Assembly: GCA_905236595.1 (NCBI GenBank)
Contig: CAJORE010000137.1
Span: 1-5,156, forward strand
From: an uncultured Selenomonadaceae bacterium
GTDB taxonomy: Bacteria > Bacillota > Negativicutes > Selenomonadales > Selenomonadaceae
DNA length: 5,156 nucleotides
Reading direction: 5' to 3'
Below, piece after piece: positions 1 to 5,156 of the stretch. Under the pieces are notes generated by a model that was not told the DNA's origin, ran no database searches, and worked only from the letters and a program-made list of their open reading frames with translations. Within the stretch, counting starts at the first letter, position 1; each line of letters begins with the position of its first letter. The translations under genes were made by a program, and so were the position numbers.

Positions 1-2823
1 GTCATGTTTAAGAACGAAACCCACAATCACCCCACGGAGATCGAACCCTTCGGCGGTGCGGCGACGTGTTTGGGCGGCGCGATTCGCGATCCGTTGTCCG
101 GGCGTTCTTATGTTTATCAAGCCATGCGCATAACGGGCGCCGCCGATCCGCGCCGTCCCATCGGTGAAACGCTTAAAGGGAAATTGCCGCAAAAGAAAAT
201 AACGCTCGGTGCGGCGGCGGGCTACAGCGCCTACGGCAACCAAGTGGGACTTGCCACGGGGCAGGTCAGGGAAATTTATCACGAAGGTTACATGGCCAAA
301 CGCATGGAAATCGGCGCGGTTATCGGCGCGGCGCCGGCGGAAAATGTGGTGCGCGAAAAACCGCGCCCCGGCGACGTGGTTATTCTGGTGGGCGGACGCA
401 CGGGTCGCGACGGTTGCGGCGGTGCCACGGGATCCTCCAAGGAGCATACTGCCGAATCGCTTACGACGTGCGGCGCGGAAGTGCAAAAGGGCAATCCGCC
501 GACGGAACGGAAAATCCAACGATTGTTTCGCAATCCCGAGGCGGCTCGGCTGATAAAAAGATGCAACGATTTCGGCGCGGGCGGCGTTGCCGTTGCCATC
601 GGCGAATTGGCGGACGGGCTGATGATAACCCTCGACGAAGTGAAGAAAAAATACGAAGGGCTGACGGGCACGGAACTTGCCATTTCCGAATCGCAGGAGC
701 GTATGGCGGTGGTTGTGGCGCCGCAAAATGTTGCGGCGTTTGAGGCGCTGGCCGCCACCGAAAATTTGGAGACGGCGCAAGTGGCCGTGGTGACGGAAGA
801 ACCGCGGTTGGTTATGCTTCACGAGGGCAAGAAAATCGTTGATATTGCCCGCACTTTCTTGGACACCAACGGCGTTAAGCAACATACGCTGGCGCAGATT
901 GTTTCTCCCGACGAAAATGCGCGTTATTTGCGGCAAAATCCCGCCGCCGTCGATGCTTGCGGCGTGGACTTGGAAAAGGCGTGGCTGGCTAATTTGCGTG
1001 ATTTGAACGTTTGCAGTCAAAAGGGACTGGGCGAGCGTTTTGATTCAACCATCGGCGCGGGAAGCGTGCTGATGCCTTTCGGCGGCAAAAAACAGCTTAC
1101 GCCGGCCGAGGGTATGGCGGCAAAGTTGCCCGTCGAAAACGGTTCCACGACGAAGGCAACGGTTATGACTTACGGATTTGATCCGCATTTGTCGGAATGG
1201 AGCCCGTTTCACGGCGCGGTGTACGCCATAGTCGCCGCAGCGGCCAAGGTGGCCGCAATGGGAGCTGATGCCGGGAAAATTCGGTTGACGCTTCAAGAAT
1301 ATTTTGAGCGTCTGGGCAACGACGCGAAAAAGTGGGGCAAACCTTTCGCCGCGCTTTTGGGCGCATTGATGGCGCAACATGAATTGAAGATTCCCGCCAT
1401 CGGCGGCAAGGATTCCATGAGCGGCACCTTTACGAACATGAACGTTCCGCCGACTTTGGTGGCGTTCGCCGTTGCCGCCGCCGACGCGCCGCTGATTTTG
1501 TCGCCGGAATTTAAGTATGCGGGCAACAAAGTCTATGCGCTTAATTGCCCGAAGGATACCCGTGATATGCCGGATTTTGCGGCGCTCAGGAAAAATTTTG
1601 CCACCGTTTCCCGTTTGGCCAAAGAGAAGAAACTTTTCTCCGCCAAAAGCGTCGGCAAGGGCGGCATCGCGGCGGCGGTGAGCGAAATGGCGCTGGGCAA
1701 CTTCATCGGCTTTACCTTTGCGGGAGGACTTTCGCGGGCAAAATTGTTCCTGCCCGATTACGGGACGATTTTAATTGAAGTTTCGCCGAAATTTGCCGCC
1801 GAAGAGGAACTGGCCGATGTAAACGCGATCCATATAGGCACGACGACGGAGAACGGCACCATTGTCTTTGGCACGGCGGCAATGCTTTTGGTGGATATAG
1901 AAGAAGCCTACACCGCGCCGCTCAATAAAATTTTCCCGGCGAAAACCGTCGCCAAAGAATTGGAACGCCCGCGTATAAATCCCTATAAGCACGGCAACCG
2001 CATGGTTCCGCATACGCCGCTGGCCTCTGTCCCGGTGCTTATCCCCGTGTTCCCCGGGACAAACTGCGAGTATGATTCGGCCAAAGCATGGCTGAGAGTC
2101 GGCGCAAATCCCAAAATCTTGGTGGTGCGCGACAAAACTCCCGCCGACATCAAAGAAACGGTGGAGGCCATCGAAAAGGAACTGCGGACGGCGCGAATCC
2201 TCATGTTGCCCGGCGGTTTCTCGGGCGGTGACGAACCGGGCGGCAGCGGAAAATTTATTGCGGCAATGTTCCGCAACCCCAAGCTGAAAAATGCCGTGAT
2301 GAATTTAATCAATCATCGTGACGGGCTTATTTTGGGGATATGCAACGGCTTTCAGGCGCTCATTAAGTTAGGGCTTTTGCCTTACGGTGAGATTCGCGAT
2401 TTGGCGGAAAATTCGCCGACGCTCACTTACAACGCTATTGGGCGACACGTTTCAACCATGGTGCAAACGAAAGTCGTCAGCAATTTGTCGCCGTGGTACA
2501 ACAATGTCAGCGTCGGTGCGGTGCATACCGTCGCTGTTTCCCACGGCGAAGGGCGCTTTGTCGCCGAGCGGGAGATTGTCGCCAAGATGCGTATGCAAGG
2601 ACAAATCGCCACGCAGTATGTGGATGCGGGCGGTTGGGCGACCATGGAATCGCCGTATAATCCCAACGGCTCAGTTTTTGCCGTGGAGGGCATAACCAGC
2701 CCCGACGGGAGAATTTTGGGCAAAATGGGACACTCCGAGCGCATCGGTACGTTTATCGCGAAGAATGTTCCCGGCGAAAAGGACGAACAGATTTTCGCGG
2801 CGGCGGTAAGATATTATTCATGA
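1..2823 (+). CDS. purL: Phosphoribosylformylglycinamidine synthase (FGAM synthase), large single-chain type, 5'-truncated by window edge
   Basis: This cytosolic enzyme carries out the fourth step of de novo purine synthesis, converting FGAR, glutamine and ATP to FGAM. The frame is open from base 1 (a GTC codon precedes the ATG at 4), and that ATG lies inside the conserved FKNETHNHP motif, so it is internal and the true start is upstream. The 940 visible residues fit the C-terminal part of the roughly 1,250-residue Clostridia/Negativicutes form; about 300 residues are missing. Counting from the ATG at 4: ETHNHP substrate motif at 5-10; first AIRS C-terminal domain with GGRTGRDGCGGATGSS (130-145) and CNDFGAGGVA (from 187); second AIRS half from about 375, with GGKDSMSGTF (467-476); class I glutamine amidotransferase domain from about 676 to the end, opening with FPGTNCEYD. 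Its triad is visible: nucleophile Cys780 in GICNGFQ, and His910 and Glu912 in GHSER. The C-terminus looks complete and nothing suggests a pseudogene. Confidence 0.97.
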   Translation, partial: VMFKNETHNHPTEIEPFGGAATCLGGAIRDPLSGRSYVYQAMRITGAADPRRPIGETLKGKLPQKKITLGAAAGYSAYGNQVGLATGQVREIYHEGYMAKRMEIGAVIGAAPAENVVREKPRPGDVVILVGGRTGRDGCGGATGSSKEHTAESLTTCGAEVQKGNPPTERKIQRLFRNPEAARLIKRCNDFGAGGVAVAIGELADGLMITLDEVKKKYEGLTGTELAISESQERMAVVVAPQNVAAFEALAATENLETAQVAVVTEEPRLVMLHEGKKIVDIARTFLDTNGVKQHTLAQIVSPDENARYLRQNPAAVDACGVDLEKAWLANLRDLNVCSQKGLGERFDSTIGAGSVLMPFGGKKQLTPAEGMAAKLPVENGSTTKATVMTYGFDPHLSEWSPFHGAVYAIVAAAAKVAAMGADAGKIRLTLQEYFERLGNDAKKWGKPFAALLGALMAQHELKIPAIGGKDSMSGTFTNMNVPPTLVAFAVAAADAPLILSPEFKYAGNKVYALNCPKDTRDMPDFAALRKNFATVSRLAKEKKLFSAKSVGKGGIAAAVSEMALGNFIGFTFAGGLSRAKLFLPDYGTILIEVSPKFAAEEELADVNAIHIGTTTENGTIVFGTAAMLLVDIEEAYTAPLNKIFPAKTVAKELERPRINPYKHGNRMVPHTPLASVPVLIPVFPGTNCEYDSAKAWLRVGANPKILVVRDKTPADIKETVEAIEKELRTARILMLPGGFSGGDEPGGSGKFIAAMFRNPKLKNAVMNLINHRDGLILGICNGFQALIKLGLLPYGEIRDLAENSPTLTYNAIGRHVSTMVQTKVVSNLSPWYNNVSVGAVHTVAVSHGEGRFVAEREIVAKMRMQGQIATQYVDAGGWATMESPYNPNGSVFAVEGITSPDGRILGKMGHSERIGTFIAKNVPGEKDEQIFAAAVRYYS

Positions 2824-2828
2824 TTTCA

Positions 2829-2866
2829 CTTGGCCCTTTCGTAAAAGAGCGGGCATTTTTGCCAAG
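2829..2866 (+). other. Possible small hairpin in the purL-DUF2156 gap, touching the ribosome binding site
   Basis: Directly seen: CTTGGC (2829-2834) is complementary to GCCAAG (2861-2866), with an inner CTTT (2836-2839) that can pair with AAAG (2844-2847). A competing short hairpin, GGCA (2852-2855) with TGCC (2860-2863) around a TTTT loop, uses part of the same bases. The 3' arm of the outer stem includes the first three bases of the Shine-Dalgarno sequence of the next gene, so pairing could limit ribosome access. The stems are short and no T-run follows, so this is not a convincing Rho-independent terminator. Any regulatory role is inference. Confidence 0.25.
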
Positions 2867-2869
2867 GAG
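2864..2869 (+). promoter_or_regulatory. Shine-Dalgarno sequence AAGGAG that decides the start of the DUF2156 gene
   Basis: AAGGAG is a near-perfect match to the anti-Shine-Dalgarno sequence. It lies 10 bases before the ATA at 2880 and 7 bases before the GTT at 2877. It directly abuts the TTG at 2870, which is too close to be its start codon and is in another frame. The in-frame TTG at 2925 is over 50 bases away and has no Shine-Dalgarno sequence of its own. The site therefore argues for a start near 2877-2880 rather than at 2925. Confidence 0.7.
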
Positions 2870-2879
2870 TTGACCGGTT

Positions 2880-3812
2880 ATAAAACTCACCGATTTTCGC
2901 GAATTTTCCATCGCCGACAAACCGTTGTTCGATAAATTTTTTGCGGCGAATCGCTACGAAAATTCCCACTTGAATTTCACGAACCTTTATATGTGGCGAA
3001 AACCCTTTGACATCAAGTTTTGTGTTGAAGACGGCGTGTTATATCTGCTGAACCGATACAATGGCAAATACGGCGCCGTTATGCCCATTTGCGCCGACAA
3101 TTTGTTCGTCGGCGCGGTGCAAAAACTGACGGGGTTGTTTGAGGAAATGGCCGTGCCTTTTTATATGGGCGGCGTCGAAAAAAAATACGCGGATATGATA
3201 ACGGGCGACGGCGCGGCTGATTTTGTCGCCGTAAAGGATGAGAACAATTTTGATTATGTGTATAACAGCGACGATTTAATCAATTTGGCGGGGCGCAAGT
3301 ACCATTCCAAAAAGAATCACTTGAACGCCTTTCGCAAAAGTTATCCCGACGCCGAATATCTGCCCGTAACCGAGGAGATTATTACTCTTTGCAAGTTGGA
3401 GTTGAACGGCTGGTACAAAATCCGTGCCGCCGAGGAGGAGGACGACCCGTTCATTGCTTACGAGCGGGCGGCGATTATCGAAGTCTTAAACAATTTCGGC
3501 GTCTTTAAGCTAAAGGGCGGCGCCATAAAGTTGGGCGGGCGAATCGTCGCCTTCACCTTCGGCGAACAGCTTAATTCCGATACGGCGGTCATTCATGTGG
3601 AAAAAGCCGATCCCAACGTGCGCGGCGCGTATCCCGCCATAAACCAAGGCTTTGTTGAGCGTGAGTGGGCGCACTTGGCTTACGTCAACCGCGAGGAAGA
3701 CATGGGATTGCCGGGGCTTAGAAAAGCCAAGGAATCTTATAAGCCCGTAAAACTTATCGAGAAATTCAACATTACACTCGCGGCGGATAAAGCGGGGCAA
3801 ACCGATGCTTAA
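2880..3812 (+). CDS. DUF2156 / LPG_synthase_C-like protein (GNAT-fold), apparently with an ATA start
   Basis: This protein belongs to the DUF2156 family, related to the C-terminal domain of phosphatidylglycerol lysyltransferase, which has a double GNAT-like fold. The stand-alone Bacillota members have no established substrate that I know of. From ATA at 2880 it is 310 residues, a usual length. Visible conserved blocks: DFREFSIADKPLFDKFF near the N-terminus, then ENSHLNFTNLYMW; KYHSKKNHLNAF (about 141-152); GGRIVAFTFGEQLNSD (from 219); HVEKADPNVRGAYPAINQ (239-256); NREEDMGLPGLRKAKESY (270-287). There is no signal peptide or membrane segment, so it is probably cytosolic. The first standard start in frame is TTG at 2925, which would lose about 15 residues that look like the normal family N-terminus and has no ribosome site. 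Reading from the ATA gives a typical beginning (M-KLTDFREF) behind a good Shine-Dalgarno. An in-frame TGA at 2871-2873 limits extension upstream. The family assignment is firm; the start is probable. Confidence 0.85.
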   Translation: MKLTDFREFSIADKPLFDKFFAANRYENSHLNFTNLYMWRKPFDIKFCVEDGVLYLLNRYNGKYGAVMPICADNLFVGAVQKLTGLFEEMAVPFYMGGVEKKYADMITGDGAADFVAVKDENNFDYVYNSDDLINLAGRKYHSKKNHLNAFRKSYPDAEYLPVTEEIITLCKLELNGWYKIRAAEEEDDPFIAYERAAIIEVLNNFGVFKLKGGAIKLGGRIVAFTFGEQLNSDTAVIHVEKADPNVRGAYPAINQGFVEREWAHLAYVNREEDMGLPGLRKAKESYKPVKLIEKFNITLAADKAGQTDA

Positions 3813-4434
3813 ACGGCGCGGCGTTTTGGCGGCGTTGTTGCTTCTTATGGTGTGCGGCGGTGCGGCGATGTTTTTTTTGCATCATCAAAAAGCCGCCGAA
3901 TTTGCCCAAAATGCGCAAGCTTCTGCTCATTTGTCGGAGCAACAACGGATTTTTGCCGATTGGTTCGCTGTTTATCAAAAGGACGTTGAGGATTTGAGCC
4001 GTAACTGGCAGATTTATCACCACACGATTGATACCTTTAAGACGGCGGACATAGATTTATACACCTGTTACGAGCGCTTAAACCGTTTGGTTGACGAAGA
4101 AGGCGAATTGGTGAGCCGTATCGAGAATCGGAATTTGCCGCCGGAATTGGACGAGTTCTTGTACGGTCAAGCGAAAATTTTGCGGGACAAGTTGCGCGAG
4201 TTTGCCGCCGCCCAGTATAAAACAGTAGCTTTGTCCCGCGCCGCCGCCGACCCGGATGTGGTGCGGAGCTTGTCCCACGTCGAACAGAGCCGCGATATTG
4301 AGCAAATTATGATTCGCGAATCGCCGACGGCGCTTTTTATCGCTACCGAAGTTTTTGCCGTGCGCGAGTACTTGTCACCCGTCAATGCGACGCCGAAGGA
4401 ACACGCGCCGTCCGAGGAAACGTCCCGTGAGTGA
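3805..4434 (+). CDS. Unrecognised membrane-anchored, mostly helical protein
   Basis: I do not recognise the family. The 209-residue product starts with a short basic segment (MLKRR), followed by one hydrophobic stretch at about 7-25. The rest is polar and charged and looks almost wholly alpha-helical (about 42-135 and 155-190), ending in a low-complexity, acidic tail (about 191-209). The likely topology is a single N-terminal anchor, or an uncleaved signal, with the bulk outside the membrane. Cys17 follows LMV inside the hydrophobic stretch; Val just before the Cys is a poor lipobox, so I do not call a lipoprotein. The ATG overlaps the end of the DUF2156 gene by 8 bases, behind a weak GGGG (3794-3797), which suggests translational coupling. 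Its own stop overlaps the next gene by 8 bases. Codon and base use resemble the neighbours, which supports a real gene. No catalytic motif is visible, and the function is unknown. Confidence 0.8.
   Translation: MLKRRGVLAALLLLMVCGGAAMFFLHHQKAAEFAQNAQASAHLSEQQRIFADWFAVYQKDVEDLSRNWQIYHHTIDTFKTADIDLYTCYERLNRLVDEEGELVSRIENRNLPPELDEFLYGQAKILRDKLREFAAAQYKTVALSRAAADPDVVRSLSHVEQSRDIEQIMIRESPTALFIATEVFAVREYLSPVNATPKEHAPSEETSRE
4414..4418 (+). promoter_or_regulatory. Shine-Dalgarno sequence GAGGA that decides the GTG start of the YigZ-family gene
   Basis: GAGGA (within GAGGAAA) lies 8 bases before the GTG at 4427, inside the end of the preceding gene. This favours the GTG over the in-frame ATG at 4355, which would add 24 arginine- and proline-rich residues that are simply the upstream gene read in another frame. 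Confidence 0.7.
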
Positions 4435-5074
4435 TGTTGATTACAAGACCGTCGCCGCCGTTTTCGAGGCGACTTACGAAGAAAAGCGCTCCCGTTTTAT
4501 CGCGCAAATAGCCAGAGCCGATGACGAAAACGCGGCCAAAGAGTTCATTGGCGCAGTCAAGAAAAAATATTTCGATGCGCGGCACAATGTGTTTGCTTAT
4601 ATTGTGAGCGACGCCAAAACTCCCGCCGGGCTGATGAAAGCAAGCGATGACGGCGAACCGGGCGGAACGGCGGGTATGCCCGTGTTAAATGTGCTGAAGA
4701 GCCGCAACCTAAACAACGTCGTCGCCGTCGTCACTCGTTATTTCGGCGGCATAAAATTGGGCGCGGCGGGACTGACCCGCGCTTATGGGCAGGCGGCGAC
4801 GGCGGCGGTGCAAGCGGCAAGCTTCGTCGAAGTGAAAAAGATGCGCCGATTGACGGTGACGATTGATTATTCACTGTATAATTCGTTGGCGCAATTTGTG
4901 CGCCGCGAGAATATTTTGACCGAGGACGTCGGCTATGGCGAACAAGTAACCGTCCCGCTCTTATTGCCGAAAGGAGCCGACGAGGCAAAAATTTTGGCCG
5001 CCTGTGCCGATTTAAGCGCCGGTACGGCAAAAATCGCCGAAAACGGGACGGCTGTGGTGACTGTACCGTTATAA
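4427..5074 (+). CDS. yigZ: YigZ / IMPACT-family protein (UPF0029 plus DUF1949 domains)
   Basis: This small cytosolic protein is of the YigZ (E. coli) / YvyE (B. subtilis) family, related to the N-terminal part of eukaryotic IMPACT. Its biochemical role in bacteria is not settled; a link to translation or nucleic-acid binding has been proposed from structure. From the GTG at 4427 it is 215 residues, normal for the family. The UPF0029 domain covers about residues 10-130, with both hallmark motifs: SDDGEPGGTAGMPVL (73-87) and RYFGGIKLGAAGLTRAY (104-120). The second has GAAGL where GAGGL or GTGGL is usual, a mild change. The C-terminal part (about 140-215) fits the ferredoxin-like DUF1949 domain. 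The gene starts 8 bases before the end of the upstream gene and has a good Shine-Dalgarno, so it is probably the last member of a coupled three-gene unit. The family call is firm; the gene symbol follows the E. coli name. Confidence 0.93.
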   Translation: MSDVDYKTVAAVFEATYEEKRSRFIAQIARADDENAAKEFIGAVKKKYFDARHNVFAYIVSDAKTPAGLMKASDDGEPGGTAGMPVLNVLKSRNLNNVVAVVTRYFGGIKLGAAGLTRAYGQAATAAVQAASFVEVKKMRRLTVTIDYSLYNSLAQFVRRENILTEDVGYGEQVTVPLLLPKGADEAKILAACADLSAGTAKIAENGTAVVTVPL

Positions 5075-5079
5075 AGGAA

Positions 5080-5148
5080 ACGCTGCATAATTCGTCCGCA
5101 CCCTTGCCGGGTCTTTTTCCGGCATACTGCGTCATTCCTCCTCAGCGT
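5080..5148 (+). repeat. Nested inverted repeats and imperfect direct repeat downstream of yigZ, cut by window end
   Basis: After the yigZ stop, 82 bases remain with no convincing gene. Directly seen: an outer inverted pair ACGCTG (5080-5085) and CAGCGT (5143-5148); an inner hairpin TGCCGG (5105-5110) with CCGGCA (5119-5124) around the 8-base loop GTCTTTTT; and an imperfect direct repeat, GCATAATTCGTC (5085-5096) and GCATACTGCGTC (5122-5133), matching at 10 of 12 positions. The T-run sits in the loop rather than after the stem, so a standard Rho-independent terminator is not supported on either strand, although the inner hairpin could still protect or end the transcript. This arrangement resembles the edge of a dispersed intergenic repeat, but one copy in a truncated view cannot prove that. 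Confidence 0.35.
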
Positions 5149-5156
5149 AGCACCAC

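Noticed and set aside
288..758. A 156-codon - strand frame inside purL, and several other long antisense or shifted frames in the window.
   Set aside because: They lie over well-supported coding sequence and their products show no family motif; such frames arise from the GC-rich, alanine/arginine-type codon use of the real genes.
2870..2935. A 21-residue mini-ORF starting with TTG directly after AAGGAG.
   Set aside because: There is no spacing between the Shine-Dalgarno and the TTG, and the sequence is better explained as the out-of-frame reading of the DUF2156 N-terminus.
3838..3858. Lipobox at Cys17 of the unknown membrane protein.
   Set aside because: The residue before Cys is Val, where lipoproteins normally have Gly, Ala or Ser, so a simple membrane anchor is the better call.
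4355..4426. A 24-residue N-terminal extension of the YigZ-family protein from an ATG at 4355.
   Set aside because: It overlaps the preceding gene by 80 bases, is arginine-rich with no resemblance to the family, and the GTG at 4427 has a good ribosome site.
5105..5124. The inner hairpin as a Rho-independent terminator for the operon.
   Set aside because: The T-run is in the loop and no T-run follows the stem on either strand.
4731..5135. A 134-codon reading frame on the - strand, beginning near the window end after a GAGGAGG-like sequence.
   Set aside because: Most of it is antisense to yigZ, which has clear family motifs; the product is arginine/proline-rich and low in complexity, and the purine-rich stretch is almost against its ATG, too close for a normal ribosome site.

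Overview
The window is chromosomal bacterial DNA of moderate to high GC, densely coding on the + strand, with four genes in a row and no RNA gene, CRISPR array or mobile element that I can support. The first gene, and the styles of the second and fourth, point to Bacillota (Firmicutes). The PurL is the long single-chain type common in Clostridia and Negativicutes, and the DUF2156 protein looks like homologues frequent in the same groups. A Negativicutes-like organism is a guess from GC content and family style, not something the window proves.

Layout. Positions 1-2823 hold the C-terminal three quarters or so of purL (phosphoribosylformylglycinamidine synthase, purine biosynthesis); its 5' end lies outside the window. 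A 56-base gap follows, with a possible small hairpin and a good Shine-Dalgarno sequence. Positions 2880-3812 hold a DUF2156 (LPG_synthase_C-like, GNAT-fold) protein. Its conserved N-terminus reads in frame only if translation starts at an ATA codon, or at some other non-standard codon beside it. It overlaps by 8 bases an unrecognised membrane-anchored helical protein (3805-4434), which overlaps by another 8 bases a YigZ/IMPACT-family protein (4427-5074). The last 82 bases are non-coding and contain nested inverted repeats and an imperfect direct repeat, cut off by the window end.

How they work together. purL is a complete-looking housekeeping enzyme at its C-terminal end. The three downstream genes are packed as a translationally coupled unit and may be co-transcribed with purL, but nothing in their sequences links them to purine synthesis. 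I see no clear new defence or mobile system here. The points most worth a second look are the ATA start of the DUF2156 gene, the unknown membrane protein between two conserved genes, and the repeat-like structure at the 3' end.
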